Positions 1 to 8,459 of a stretch of DNA of 64,000 bases are shown here, piece after piece. Under the pieces are notes generated by a model. That model was not told the DNA's origin and searched no databases. It saw nothing but the letters and a program-made list of their open reading frames with translations. Location of the stretch: the NCBI RefSeq assembly GCF_001942335.1, contig NZ_MKKH01000002.1, forward strand, positions 1 to 64,000, written 5' to 3'. This DNA is from Cellulosimicrobium sp. CUA-896. GTDB taxonomy: Bacteria > Actinomycetota > Actinomycetes > Actinomycetales > Cellulomonadaceae. Made by a program: the position numbers and the translations under genes. Position 1 is the first letter of the stretch, and every line of letters starts with the position of its first letter.

Positions 1-1559
1 CGTCGACGCGGCGCGCGGCCCCCACCCCGACGCGCTCTCGTCGTTCGTCGACGCGGCGCGCGCCGCCGCCGACCGCTCCGGCCTCCGCACGCCGCCGCCG
101 CCGTGGCTGCCTGCGCTGCCGGCACGCGTGCGCGCCGCCGAGCTCGGCCCGCGGTCGCGCGACGACCGGCCCGGCACGCTCCCGTCGCGCTCGGGGACGA
201 CCCGGCGCACCAGCGGCGCGCCGTCGTGCGGTGGGACCCCGCCGACGGTCACCTCGCCGTGCTCGGCGCGCGCGCTCCGGGCGCACCACGGTGCTGCGCG
301 CCGTCGCGCGGGCCGCCCTCGAGCGGGGCTGGCACGTGCACGCGATCGGCGCGGGCCTCGCCGACCTGGCCGACCACCCCGGCACGGGCACGGTGGTGGA
401 CCGCACCGACGCGCGCCGCACCGCCCGGCTCCTGCGGCTCCTCGCCGGGCACGACGACGGCCAGGCACGCCCCGGCGGGCTGCCGGCGGCGACCGGCCGG
501 CGCACGCTCGTGGTCGTCGACGACGTCGAGGCGGTGCGCGCGGCGCTCTCGGCGCTGGGCAACGGCGCAGGAGGAGACGTCCTCGCCGACACCCTCGCGG
601 ACTCGCCCGTCGCGTTCGCGCTCGCGGGCTCCGGCCCGACGGTCGCCGGCCTCGCCGCCCACGTCGGCGTGCGCGCCGTCCTCGCGTCGCGCGACCGGCA
701 CGACGACGTGTCGCTCGGCGTGCCGACCGGGCTCGCCGGGCAGGGCGGGCCGCCCGGGCGGGCCGTGTGGCTCGGGCCGGGCGAGCCCGTGCTCTGCCAG
801 GTCGTCCTGCCGGACGACGACCCCGGCGTGCCCGCCGACGCCGCCGCGGCCGAGCAGCCGGCTGACGCGCCGGTCCGCCTCGCGGCGGTCCCGGAGCGGG
901 TCGCGGGCGAGGCGCTGCCGCAGGGAGCAGGAGCCGTCGTGGTCGGCGCGGGCGGCGACGACGCCGGACCGGTCGCCCTCGCGCCGGGCGGGGGCGTCCT
1001 CGTCGTCGGGCCACCGGGCAGCGGGCGGTCCACGACCCTGCGCCTGCTGGCGCGCCACGCGGCCGCGGCGGGGGCGCTGCGCGGGGTCATCGCCCGGGAC
1101 GGGTCGGTGGGCGACGCGGTCCGCGCGGTGGCCGGTGCCCGCGTGACGGTCGTGCGGCGGTTCACGCCCGCCGACGTGACCGCGCTGCTCGACGAGGTGG
1201 CCGGCACCGTGCCGGCCGCCGCGGGCGGCGAGCGACCCGTCGTCGTCGTCGACGACCTCGACCAGCTCGCACAGCTGTGCGTCCTCGAGGCGGAGCGGCT
1301 CGCGGCGCTGTGCCGCGACGACGTCGCGCTCGTGGCGAGCTCCACGACCGCGTCGGCCGCCATGGCGCTGCGCGGCCCGCTCGCCGAGCTGCGCGCGCTG
1401 CGGCGCGGGGTCGTGCTCGCACCGGCCGAGCGGGGCAGCGCCGACGTGTTCGGCCACGAGCTCGCGTGGCTCACGGACCCGGGCCGGCCCCGCGCGGGTC
1501 GCGGCGTCGTCGTGGAGGGCGCGCGCCTCGTGCCCGTGCAGGTCGCGAGGGCGCCGTGA
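1..1559 (+). CDS. FtsK/SpoIIIE-type ATPase, 3' part, two frameshifts
   Basis: This is the C-terminal part of a multi-ATPase FtsK/SpoIIIE-family protein; the 5' end lies outside the window. A proline linker (PPPPWLPALPARV) is followed by a degenerate ATPase unit (SGRTT Walker A near 275, RTLVVVDDVEAV Walker B near 500-535). A last unit has GPPGSGRST (about 1008-1034) and RPVVVVDDLDQLA (1232-1270). Family members move DNA or, in ESX-like systems, energise WXG100 protein export. No WXG100 gene is visible, so the substrate is open. The frame shifts at about 170 and about 280, each time as if one base were missing. The protein continues without a break from there to the TGA at 1557. Confidence 0.7.
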   Translation, partial: STRRAAPTPTRSRRSSTRRAPPPTAPASARRRRRGCLRCRHACAPPSSARGRATTGPARSRRARGRPGAPAARRRAVGPRRRSPRRARRARSGRTTVLRAVARAALERGWHVHAIGAGLADLADHPGTGTVVDRTDARRTARLLRLLAGHDDGQARPGGLPAATGRRTLVVVDDVEAVRAALSALGNGAGGDVLADTLADSPVAFALAGSGPTVAGLAAHVGVRAVLASRDRHDDVSLGVPTGLAGQGGPPGRAVWLGPGEPVLCQVVLPDDDPGVPADAAAAEQPADAPVRLAAVPERVAGEALPQGAGAVVVGAGGDDAGPVALAPGGGVLVVGPPGSGRSTTLRLLARHAAAAGALRGVIARDGSVGDAVRAVAGARVTVVRRFTPADVTALLDEVAGTVPAAAGGERPVVVVDDLDQLAQLCVLEAERLAALCRDDVALVASSTTASAAMALRGPLAELRALRRGVVLAPAERGSADVFGHELAWLTDPGRPRAGRGVVVEGARLVPVQVARAP

Positions 1560-1577
1560 CCCGCCGGGCGGGTGGCG

Positions 1578-2042
1578 TCAGCCCGTAGGTCGTGCGTCGC
1601 GCGTCGTCGCCTCCACGACCGGGCGCAGCATGAGCAGCACGAGCACGACGACGGCGAGCACGAGCGCGACGACGACCCACGGCGTGGCGCCGACCTGGAG
1701 AGAGCTGACGGCGACGACGCCCTGGAGTATCTGCCAGGTCGCGACCGGCGAGCGCGCCCAGCGCCGCCCCTGGAGCAGGCCGCGCACGGCCGCGGCGAGC
1801 AGCGCCGCGACACCGAGCGCGAAGACCACGATGAACAGGCTCACGCCGACCGACCCGGAGCCGCCGGAGAAGAGCTCGACAAGGAGGACGACGGCACCGA
1901 CGACGAGAGCGACCACCTCGATCGCGACACCGGCGACGACAGCCGTCAGCGCGACCGGAGGCCGTGCACCGGGAGCGGGTTCCCGTCCCTCCGGGACGGG
2001 CTCGGACGGGGGCACGGAAGCGCTGCGGGACGGCACGGTCAC
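1578..2042 (-). CDS. Small four-helix membrane protein, unknown function
   Basis: I do not recognise this family. The protein has a proline-rich N-terminus followed by four hydrophobic segments. The last is a valine/leucine-rich helix just before a short charged C-terminus. It is convergent with the FtsK-like gene, 18 bases from its stop. A GTG at 2042 is preferred as start because the upstream extension to an ATG at 2093 is short and uncharacteristic; both remain possible. The shared 2.04-2.26 kb spacer would hold its promoter and that of whiB1. Confidence 0.6.
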   Translation of the reverse strand: MTVPSRSASVPPSEPVPEGREPAPGARPPVALTAVVAGVAIEVVALVVGAVVLLVELFSGGSGSVGVSLFIVVFALGVAALLAAAVRGLLQGRRWARSPVATWQILQGVVAVSSLQVGATPWVVVALVLAVVVLVLLMLRPVVEATTRDARPTG

Positions 2043-2104
2043 CCAGGGTACGCCGCCACCTGCGGCTTCACACCTGTGTGACGAAGGCCTCACGATTCAC
2101 CCCG

Positions 2105-2117
2105 GGGAAACTTTCCC
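2105..2117. promoter_or_regulatory. Palindrome in the whiB1 / membrane-protein divergent spacer
   Basis: GGGAAA-C-TTTCCC is a perfect 6+6 inverted repeat between two divergent genes, a typical position for a dimeric regulator site. The regulator is unknown. Just to the left, GTGA and TCAC half-sites (2078-2093) are separated by 8 bases, which resembles a CRP site but is 2 bases too wide. Confidence 0.4.
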
Positions 2118-2260
2118 GTAACCACTTGTGCGGCGGTTCACGAGGTGTGACGCTGGTTCAAGCATCAATCATTCCCCCGTCCGAGCCTGGTCCCGCGCGC
2201 CCGTCGCGCCGCACCACGACCCGATGCACCAGGCTCCATCCTCGTGCCAAGGAGATCATC

Positions 2261-2509
2261 ATGGACTGGCGTCACCGCGCAGCCTGCCTGGACGAAGACC
2301 CCGAGCTGTTCTTCCCGATCGGGAACACGGGCCCGGCCCTCCTGCAGATCGAGGAGGCGAAGGCCGTGTGCCGCCGCTGCGACGTCGTCGACACGTGCCT
2401 GAAGTGGGCGATCGAGTCCGGCCAGGACGCGGGCGTCTGGGGCGGCCTGTCCGAGGACGAGCGCCGCGCGCTCAAGCGCCGCACGGCGCGCGCACGCCGC
2501 GCCGGCTGA
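2261..2509 (+). CDS. whiB1: WhiB1 iron-sulfur transcription factor
   Basis: The 82-residue protein begins MDWRHRAACLDEDPELFFP, essentially the WhiB1 signature. It carries the four cluster ligands Cys9, Cys37, Cys40 and Cys46 (CxxC and Cx5C spacing), the G-V/I-W-G-G turn (residues 58-62) and a basic C-terminal tail for DNA contact. WhiB1 holds a nitric-oxide-sensitive [4Fe-4S] cluster and works with the primary sigma factor; it is essential in mycobacteria. An AAGGAG ribosome binding site (2249-2254) fits the ATG. The neighbouring pdtaS gene is also the neighbour in Mycobacterium (Rv3219/Rv3220c), which supports orthology. Confidence 0.97.
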   Translation: MDWRHRAACLDEDPELFFPIGNTGPALLQIEEAKAVCRRCDVVDTCLKWAIESGQDAGVWGGLSEDERRALKRRTARARRAG

Positions 2510-2548
2510 CTCGCCGCACGGGCGGCACGGCCGCCCGCCGCGACCTCA

Positions 2549-2584
2549 CGAAGGGCCTCCACCCACCCGGGCGGGGGCCCTTCG
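2549..2584. terminator. Bidirectional terminator between whiB1 and pdtaS
   Basis: A perfect 9-base stem (CGAAGGGCC / GGCCCTTCG) closes an 18-base GC-rich loop between two convergent genes. It ends one base before the pdtaS stop codon. The A/T bases at the foot of the stem suit termination in both directions. Confidence 0.75.
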
Positions 2585-2585
2585 C

Positions 2586-4073
2586 TCACCCCTGGCGCGT
2601 ACCCGCGCCGTCGCGCAGGACGAGCTGGAGCACCACCTGCGTGCCGCCGCCGGGCCGCGGCTCCCAGGTGATCGTCCCGCCGAGCTCGTTCGTCACGAGC
2701 GTCTGGACGATCTGCGTGCCGAGCCCGCTCTTCGACGCGCGGCCCGCGCTCGCGACGTCGCCGTCGGGCATCCCCACGCCGTCGTCGGCGACGACCACGC
2801 GCACCGCGGACCCGTCGCGCTCCGCCGCCACCTCGACCGTCCCGGCCTCGCGCTTGGCGAGGCCGTGCTCGACGGCGTTCGTCACCAGCTCGGTGAGCAC
2901 GAGCGCGAGGGGCGTCGCGTCCTCGGCCGGGACGAGCCCGAAGGTCCCGGTACGCACCGTGCGGACGCTGGTGTCCGCCGAGGCGACGTCGGCCGCGAGC
3001 CGCAGCGCCCGCCCGACCATGTCGTCGAACTCGACCTCCTCGTCGAGGGTCTGGGAGAGGCTCTCGTGCACGAGCGCGATCGTGGCGACGCGACGCATCG
3101 CCTCCTCGAGCGCGGCGCGCGCCTCGGGCACGTCCATGCGCCGGGCCTGGAGGCGCAGGAGGGCGGCGACGGTCTGGAGGTTGTTCTTGACGCGGTGGTG
3201 GATCTCGCGGATCGTCGCGTCCTTGGTGATGAGCTCGCGCTCGCGGCGACGCAGCTCCGACACGTCGCGGCACAGCAGCACCGCGCCGATGCGCTGGCCC
3301 GACTCGGTGAGCGGCAGCGCGCGCAGCGACAGGGCGGTGCGCTGGGCCTCGATGTCCGTGCGCCACGGCGCCCGGCCCATGACGACGAGCGGGAGCGACT
3401 CGTCGACCGGCGTCTGGTGCTCGACGAGGTCCGCCGTGACCTCGATGAGCGAGCGGCCGACGAGCGGCCCGATCACGCCGAGGCGGTGGAAGCAGCTCAG
3501 GGCGTTCGGGCTCGCGTACAGCACCTCGCCCTCGGAGTTCAGCCGGATGAGCCCGTCGCCCACGCGCGGCGCGCCCCGCCGCGGCCCGGTCGCCGCGTTG
3601 GGGAACGGGAACTCCCCGCGCGAGATCATGGCGACGAGGTCGTCGGCCGCCTCGACGTAGTTGAGCTCGAGCCGGCTCGGCGTGCGACCGCTGCCGAGGT
3701 TCGTCTGCCGCGCGACCACGGCGACGGCCCGTCCCTCGTGCACGACCGGGATCGCCTCCTCGCGCACGGCGTACGCGCCGAACCACCGGGGCTCGCGCGA
3801 GCGCTGCGACCGCGCCTCGGCGAGCGCGCGCTCGAGCTGCGGGCGCTGCCCCTCCGGCGCGAACGACCCGACGATGTCGTCGTAGTGCACCGTCGCCCCG
3901 GTCGAGGGCCGGCACTGCGACAGGGCGACGAAGTTGCCGTCCTGCGTCGGGAGCCAGAGCACGAGGTCCGCGAACGCGAGGTCGGAGATCACCTGCCAGT
4001 CGCCCACGAGCAGGTGGAGCCACTCGTTGTCCGCGGCGCTGAGGTCGGCGTGGCGGGAGATGAGGTCACTCAT
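2586..4073 (-). CDS. pdtaS: Sensor histidine kinase PdtaS-like
   Basis: This 495-residue soluble kinase has an N-terminal GAF-like half (about 20-150), a PAS-like segment (about 170-275), a HisKA_2 dimerisation domain with IHHRVKNNLQ (phospho-acceptor His near 292) and an HWE/HisKA_2-type ATPase domain (N box around Asn399, DDGVGMP at 430-436). There is no membrane segment. This is the architecture and length of PdtaS, which phosphorylates the ANTAR antiterminator PdtaR; no pdtaR is visible here. The ATG at 4073 gives the usual family start. A TACCCT box lies about 16 bases upstream of it on this strand. The gene faces whiB1, as in mycobacteria. Confidence 0.92.
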   Translation of the reverse strand: MSDLISRHADLSAADNEWLHLLVGDWQVISDLAFADLVLWLPTQDGNFVALSQCRPSTGATVHYDDIVGSFAPEGQRPQLERALAEARSQRSREPRWFGAYAVREEAIPVVHEGRAVAVVARQTNLGSGRTPSRLELNYVEAADDLVAMISRGEFPFPNAATGPRRGAPRVGDGLIRLNSEGEVLYASPNALSCFHRLGVIGPLVGRSLIEVTADLVEHQTPVDESLPLVVMGRAPWRTDIEAQRTALSLRALPLTESGQRIGAVLLCRDVSELRRRERELITKDATIREIHHRVKNNLQTVAALLRLQARRMDVPEARAALEEAMRRVATIALVHESLSQTLDEEVEFDDMVGRALRLAADVASADTSVRTVRTGTFGLVPAEDATPLALVLTELVTNAVEHGLAKREAGTVEVAAERDGSAVRVVVADDGVGMPDGDVASAGRASKSGLGTQIVQTLVTNELGGTITWEPRPGGGTQVVLQLVLRDGAGTRQG

Positions 4074-4173
4074 GGCAGACACACCCCCCAGGGTAGAGGG
4101 ATGCCGCTCGTGGGCGTGCCCGTTAGAGTCCGGCGTGAGCGCTCCACGACCGGGGCGCACCCGAGGAGGTCCC

Positions 4174-4703
4174 GTGCACCTGCGCGTCGAGCTGCGTTTC
4201 CCCGCGTCCGTCCAGGACGTCGGCGCGATGCTCGCCGACGAGTCGTTCGTCCGCTGGCGCGCCGAGCGGTCGGGAGGGCCGGGCGGCGAGGTCCAGCAGG
4301 TCGACGTGACGGGTGACGCCGACGGCGCCTTCACCGTCGCGGTGCGCCGCACGCTGCCGACCGACCAGATCCCCGCGCACGTGCGCTCGTTCGTCGGCGG
4401 GGGGCTCGAGATCCGCCAGGCGGAGGCCTGGGAGGCCGAGCACGACGCGTCCGCCGGGGCACCGTCTCGCTCGAGATCGCGGGCGCGCCGGTGCGTCTGA
4501 CGGGCACCGTCCTGCTCGCGCCGGGCGGCACGTCCGGCAGCACGGGGGGCGGCACAGGGGGCGCCACCGTCCAGACCTACGAGGGCGAGGTCCGTGCCTC
4601 GGTACCGCTCTTCGGGAGCGCGATCGAGGAGGCGGCGGCCGACGCCGTGCGCACCGCGCTCGCCGCGGAGGAGCGCGCGGGGCGCGAGTGGCTCGCCCGC
4701 TGA
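4174..4703 (+). CDS. DUF2505 protein (frameshifted)
   Basis: The N-terminus (MHLRVELRFPASVQDVGAML) and the following FVRWRAERSG segment match the DUF2505 family, small START-like actinobacterial proteins of unknown role. The frame breaks near 4458: one extra base would give GTVSLEIAGAPVRLTGTV and join the first part to the C-terminal half, which ends at the TGA of 4701. Start GTG 4174 follows a strong GAGGAGG; an in-frame GTG at 4135 lies just behind a TAGAGT box (4124-4129) and is an alternative. The gene is divergent from pdtaS. Confidence 0.75.
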
Positions 4704-4876
4704 GCCGACGACCGGTCTCGAACCGGTAACGATTCGACCCCTCAGCACTACCCTCGTCACGCAGCGACAACGCTGTGACCTGCGAAAACGTGGCGATGGG
4801 AGCGCGGCCACGCGTCCGGCGGCATCGCGGCGGCTTGACACCTCCGCGCGCTCGCCGCCACCATCTGAGCACTTTA

Positions 4877-4890
4877 TGGAAGCGCTACCA
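4877..4890. promoter_or_regulatory. CebR/CelR-type operator 1
   Basis: TGGAAGCGCTACCA matches the known actinobacterial CebR operator TGGGAGCGCTCCCA at 12 of 14 positions, with the AGCGCT core intact. It lies 45 bases before cebE. It is presumably bound by the LacI protein encoded at 10225-11241. Confidence 0.88.
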
Positions 4891-4898
4891 CTTGCGGG

Positions 4899-4912
4899 TG
4901 GGAGCGCTGCCA
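4899..4912. promoter_or_regulatory. CebR/CelR-type operator 2
   Basis: TGGGAGCGCTGCCA matches the CebR consensus at 13 of 14 positions. Its centre is exactly 22 bases from that of operator 1, two helical turns, so two repressor dimers would sit on the same face of the DNA. The site ends 22 bases before the cebE start codon. Confidence 0.9.
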
Positions 4913-4934
4913 CCGTCACGACAAGGGAGTCACC

Positions 4935-6263
4935 GTGCAGAGCAGCACCCGTACGACCCGCCGGTCCCGCCAGGCGATGTCCGCCGCCGCGGGCCTGGCG
5001 GCCATCACCCTCGCCCTGACCGCGTGCTCGAGCGGGTCCGGGTCCGACGACGAGACGACGACCGGGGACGAGAAGATCACCCTCACCGTCGCGACGTTCA
5101 ACGACTTCGGCTACACCGACGAGCTGCTCGCGCGGTACACCGAGGAGCACCCGAACGTGGAGGTCAAGCAGACCAAGGCCGCCAAGTCGGAGGACGCCCG
5201 CACCAACCTCACGACCAAGCTCGCCGCCGGCGGCGAGGGCCTCGCCGACATCGAGGCGATCGAGGTGGACTGGCTGCCCGAGCTCATGCAGTACCCCGAC
5301 CTCTTCACCGACCTGAGCGACCCCGAGCTCGAGGGCCGCTGGGTCGACTGGAAGGTCCAGCAGGCGACGACGCCCGACGGCATGGTCATCGGCTACGGCA
5401 CCGACATCGGCCCGAGCGCCATCTGCTACCGCCAGGACCTGCTCGAGGCGGCCGGGCTGCCGAGCGACCCCGCCGGGGTGGCCGAGCTCCTCGGCGGCGA
5501 GGACGCGACGTGGGACGACTACTTCGCGGCCGGCGCCACGTTCACCGAGGCGAGCGACGCCGCCTGGTACGACTCCGCCATGGCCCTGTCGCAGGCGATG
5601 GTCAACCAGATCGACAACGCCTACGAGGAGTCCGACGGCACGCCGAAGGACCTCGCCTCGAACGCCGAGATCAAGGACATCTACGACACCGTCCTCGAGC
5701 AGTCGACGACCAACGGCCTCTCCGCAGGTCTCGAGCAGTGGTCGGGCGACTGGGACGCCGCGTTCCAGAACGACGGCTTCGCGACGATGATCTGCCCGGC
5801 GTGGATGACGGGCCCGATCGAGGAGCGCTCGGGCGGCGTCGCCGGCTGGAACGTGGCCGACGTCTTCCCCGGCGGCGGTCTGAACTGGGGCGGTTCGTTC
5901 CTCACCGTCCCGGCGTCCGGCCCGAACGTCGAGGCGGCGCAGGAGCTGGCCGCGTGGCTGACCGACCCGGCCCAGCAGACCGAGGCGTTCGAGAACGCCG
6001 GCACCTTCCCCTCGCAGGTCGAGGCGCAGGAGTCCGAAGCCGTCCAGTCGTTCACGAACGAGTTCTTCAACGCGGCCCCGGTGGGCGAGATCTTCGTCAA
6101 CCGCGCGCTCGCGATCGAGGGCGCCCCGTTCAAGGGCGCGAACTACTTCGCGATCCACACCACGGTGCAGGACGGCATCAAGCGTGTCGACGTCGAGAAG
6201 ACCGACGACGCCGCGTCCTCCTGGGACAAGACGATCCAGGCCTACCAGGACCTGGGCCTGTGA
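4935..6263 (+). CDS. cebE: Cello-oligosaccharide ABC transporter, lipoprotein binding subunit
   Basis: The 442-residue family 1 extracellular solute-binding protein starts with a twin-basic leader and a clear lipobox, LTAC with Cys31, so it is predicted to be anchored outside the membrane. The body (ITLTVATFNDFGYTDELLAR onwards) has the CebE-like fold and length. Two CebR operators lie directly upstream, and the permeases and a GH1 beta-glucosidase follow, so the substrate is most likely cellobiose/cello-oligosaccharides or another beta-glucoside. The start is a GTG preceded by AAGGGA. The substrate is inferred from operon context, not from binding residues. Confidence 0.9.
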   Translation: MQSSTRTTRRSRQAMSAAAGLAAITLALTACSSGSGSDDETTTGDEKITLTVATFNDFGYTDELLARYTEEHPNVEVKQTKAAKSEDARTNLTTKLAAGGEGLADIEAIEVDWLPELMQYPDLFTDLSDPELEGRWVDWKVQQATTPDGMVIGYGTDIGPSAICYRQDLLEAAGLPSDPAGVAELLGGEDATWDDYFAAGATFTEASDAAWYDSAMALSQAMVNQIDNAYEESDGTPKDLASNAEIKDIYDTVLEQSTTNGLSAGLEQWSGDWDAAFQNDGFATMICPAWMTGPIEERSGGVAGWNVADVFPGGGLNWGGSFLTVPASGPNVEAAQELAAWLTDPAQQTEAFENAGTFPSQVEAQESEAVQSFTNEFFNAAPVGEIFVNRALAIEGAPFKGANYFAIHTTVQDGIKRVDVEKTDDAASSWDKTIQAYQDLGL

Positions 6264-6269
6264 GCTGAC

Positions 6270-6305
6270 GGGGCCGGGCCGGCGCGCGAGCGTCGGCCCG
6301 GCCCC
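6270..6305 (+). terminator. Stem-loop between cebE and cebF
   Basis: GGGGCCGGGCC (6270-6280) pairs with GGCCCGGCCCC (6295-6305), and the stem can be extended inward to about 15 pairs. It lies 6 bases after the cebE stop in a 151-base gap. Such hairpins commonly protect or partly terminate the binding-protein message so that more of it is made than of the permeases. Confidence 0.6.
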
Positions 6306-6414
6306 CGCCGTGCCCCCGCCGCGCCGCTGCCGTGCCGGCGGCACGGCCCCGTCCACCGCCCGGCGTCGCCCGGACCGCGACCCGCGCCGACGCACCTGAA
6401 GACCAGGAATCCAC

Positions 6415-7536
6415 ATGGCCGTCCTCACGCCCACCCAGCCCCCGCCGGGGCTCGAGGGACCGACCGAGCGCACCCCCCGCCGCGTCGGCCTCACCCAGCG
6501 CCTGAGCCGCTGGGACGTCAAGGTCTCCCCCTACCTCTACATCTCGCCGTTCTTCGTCCTCTTCGCGATCACCGGCCTGTTCCCGCTCGTCTACACCGCC
6601 GTCGTGTCGGTGTACGACTGGAACCTGCTGGGCGGCCAGGGCGACTTCGTGGGCCTCCAGAACTACACGGACGTCCTCGCCCAGCCGACGTTCTGGAAGT
6701 CGCTGCGCAACACGCTGTCGATCTTCGTCCTGTCGTCGGTGCCGCAGGTGATCGTCGCGATCACCATCGCCGCCCTGCTGGACCAGAACCTGCGCGCCGC
6801 GACGTTCTGGCGCATGGGCGTGCTGCTGCCGTACGTCGTGGCGCCGGTCGCGGTGTCGATGATCTTCGGTCGCCTCTTCGCCGACCAGTACGGACTGATC
6901 AACGAGCTGCTCGGCGTGGTCGGCATCGAGCCGATCCGCTGGCACGCCGACACCTTCGCGAGCCACGTCGCCATCTCCAGCATGGTGAACTTCCGCTGGA
7001 CGGGCTACAACGCCCTGATCTTCCTCGCGGCGATGCAGGCGGTGCCGCGCGAGCTGTACGAGGCCGCGATCATCGACGGCGCCGGGCGCGTGCGCCAGTT
7101 CTTCTCCGTCACCGTCCCGCAGATCCGCGCGACGATCATCTTCGTCGTCATCACGTCGACGATCGGTGGCCTGCAGATCTTCGACGAGCCGCGCATGTTC
7201 GACGCGCAGGGCCTCGGCGGAGCCGACCGCCAGTGGATGACCACCGTGCTCTACCTCTACGACGTCGCGTGGGGCAACCAGAAGAACTTCGGGCGGGCAG
7301 CGGCCGTCGCCTGGCTCCTGTTCCTCATCATCCTCGCGATCGGCATGGTCAACTTCCTCGTCACCCGGCGGATCTCGACGTCCTCGACCCGGCCCGGCCC
7401 GTCCCGCCGTGCACGGCGGCACGTCCGCTCCCGCCGGCGTGCCGGGGCCGGCAGGGCGATGGCGGTCCGCCCGCCCGCCGCCGGCGACAACGCCGCCGTG
7501 CCGATGCCCAGCTCCACCGATCGGAGGAAGCGATGA
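6415..7536 (+). CDS. cebF: Sugar ABC transporter permease, CebF-like
   Basis: This MalF-type permease has six transmembrane segments between about residues 40 and 318. The conserved EAA loop (YEAAIIDGAGRVRQFFSVTV) lies around 215-234, where the ATPase would dock. Residues from about 321 to 373 form an unusual Arg/Pro/Ala-rich tail not needed by the family; either it is a real extension or a base is missing near 7370-7390. The stop overlaps the next ATG (ATGA), so translation of cebG is probably coupled. It acts with CebE and CebG. Confidence 0.88.
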   Translation: MAVLTPTQPPPGLEGPTERTPRRVGLTQRLSRWDVKVSPYLYISPFFVLFAITGLFPLVYTAVVSVYDWNLLGGQGDFVGLQNYTDVLAQPTFWKSLRNTLSIFVLSSVPQVIVAITIAALLDQNLRAATFWRMGVLLPYVVAPVAVSMIFGRLFADQYGLINELLGVVGIEPIRWHADTFASHVAISSMVNFRWTGYNALIFLAAMQAVPRELYEAAIIDGAGRVRQFFSVTVPQIRATIIFVVITSTIGGLQIFDEPRMFDAQGLGGADRQWMTTVLYLYDVAWGNQKNFGRAAAVAWLLFLIILAIGMVNFLVTRRISTSSTRPGPSRRARRHVRSRRRAGAGRAMAVRPPAAGDNAAVPMPSSTDRRKR

Positions 7537-8453
7537 GCTCCGTCCCCGTCGCCGCCCAGACCGCCGGCACGGGTGCGGCCCGCGCCGCCGCCCGCCGCCG
7601 CAACGCGGGCAAGAACGTCGGCGGCACGCAGCGCCGGCCCCGCTGGGTCACCTACACGATCCTCGGCGTCGCCCTGCTCGTGTCGGTGTTCCCGCTGTAC
7701 TTCACCCTGATCCTCGGGTCCTCGACGCCCGACGAGATCTCGCGCAGCGCGCTGCCCCAGCTCCTGCCCGACGCGAGCCTGTTCGACCGGTTCGCCGACG
7801 TGATGAGCTCGGACGCCATCAACTTCTGGAAGGCCGCGTTCAACTCGGTCGTCATCTCGGTGGTGACCGCCGCGTCGGTCGTGCTCTTCTCGACGCTCGC
7901 CGGGTTCTCGTTCGCCAAGCTCCGGTTCCGGGGCCGGGGGCCGCTGCTCGTGTTCGTCATCGCGACGATGGCGGTGCCGACCCAGCTCGGCGTCATCCCG
8001 CTGTACATCCTCATGTCGGACATCGGCTGGATCGGCAAGCTCCAGGCAGTGATCGTGCCCGCGCTCGTCACCGCGTTCGGCGTGTTCTGGATGACGCAGT
8101 ACCTGGGTGAGGCGCTGCCGTACGAGCTCATCGAGGCGGCCCGCGTGGACGGCGCGTCGATGTTCCGCACGTTCTGGTCGATCGCTCTGCCCGCGGCGCG
8201 GCCCGCCGCGGCCATGCTCGGGCTGTTCACGTTCGTGCAGCAGTGGACGAACTTCTTCTGGCCGTCGATCGTGCTCAACCAGAACAACCCGACGCTGCCG
8301 CTCGTCGTGCGGTCCCTGCAGTCCAACTACTTCGTCGACTACTCGCTCGTCATGGCGGGGGTCTTCCTCGTGACGCTGCCGCTCATCGTGATCTTCCTGT
8401 TCACCGGCCGCCAGCTCGTCGCGGGCATCATGCAGGGCGCCGTGAAGGGCTGA
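7533..8453 (+). CDS. cebG: Sugar ABC transporter permease, CebG-like
   Basis: The 306-residue MalG-type permease has a basic N-terminus, about six membrane helices and the EAA motif ELIEAARVDGASMFRTFW around 198-215. It starts inside the cebF stop codon, 7 bases after GGAGGAAG. No ATP-binding subunit follows; in related actinobacteria a shared ATPase (MsiK type) encoded elsewhere powers such permeases. It forms the membrane channel with CebF. Confidence 0.9.
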   Translation: MSSVPVAAQTAGTGAARAAARRRNAGKNVGGTQRRPRWVTYTILGVALLVSVFPLYFTLILGSSTPDEISRSALPQLLPDASLFDRFADVMSSDAINFWKAAFNSVVISVVTAASVVLFSTLAGFSFAKLRFRGRGPLLVFVIATMAVPTQLGVIPLYILMSDIGWIGKLQAVIVPALVTAFGVFWMTQYLGEALPYELIEAARVDGASMFRTFWSIALPAARPAAAMLGLFTFVQQWTNFFWPSIVLNQNNPTLPLVVRSLQSNYFVDYSLVMAGVFLVTLPLIVIFLFTGRQLVAGIMQGAVKG

Positions 8454-8459
8454 CGCCCT

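Noticed and set aside
1572..2121. Plus-strand frames over 1572-2121
   Set aside because: They are Asp/Glu/Arg or Thr/Ser-rich antisense shadows of the membrane-protein gene on the other strand.
4735..4785. A TCAC/GTGA-type dyad after DUF2505 (around GCAGCGACAACGCTG) as an operator
   Set aside because: The dyad is short with mismatched outer arms and lies closer to the DUF2505 end than to cebE, so a weak terminator is equally likely.
4835..4880. TTGACA at 4835-4840 as the -35 box of cebE
   Set aside because: No acceptable -10 box lies 16-18 bases downstream, so the promoter position stays open.
2586..6521. A 1,311-codon minus-strand frame extending pdtaS to 6.5 kb
   Set aside because: Everything upstream of 4073 is antisense to DUF2505 and cebE and lacks any domain. 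High GC content keeps antisense frames open.
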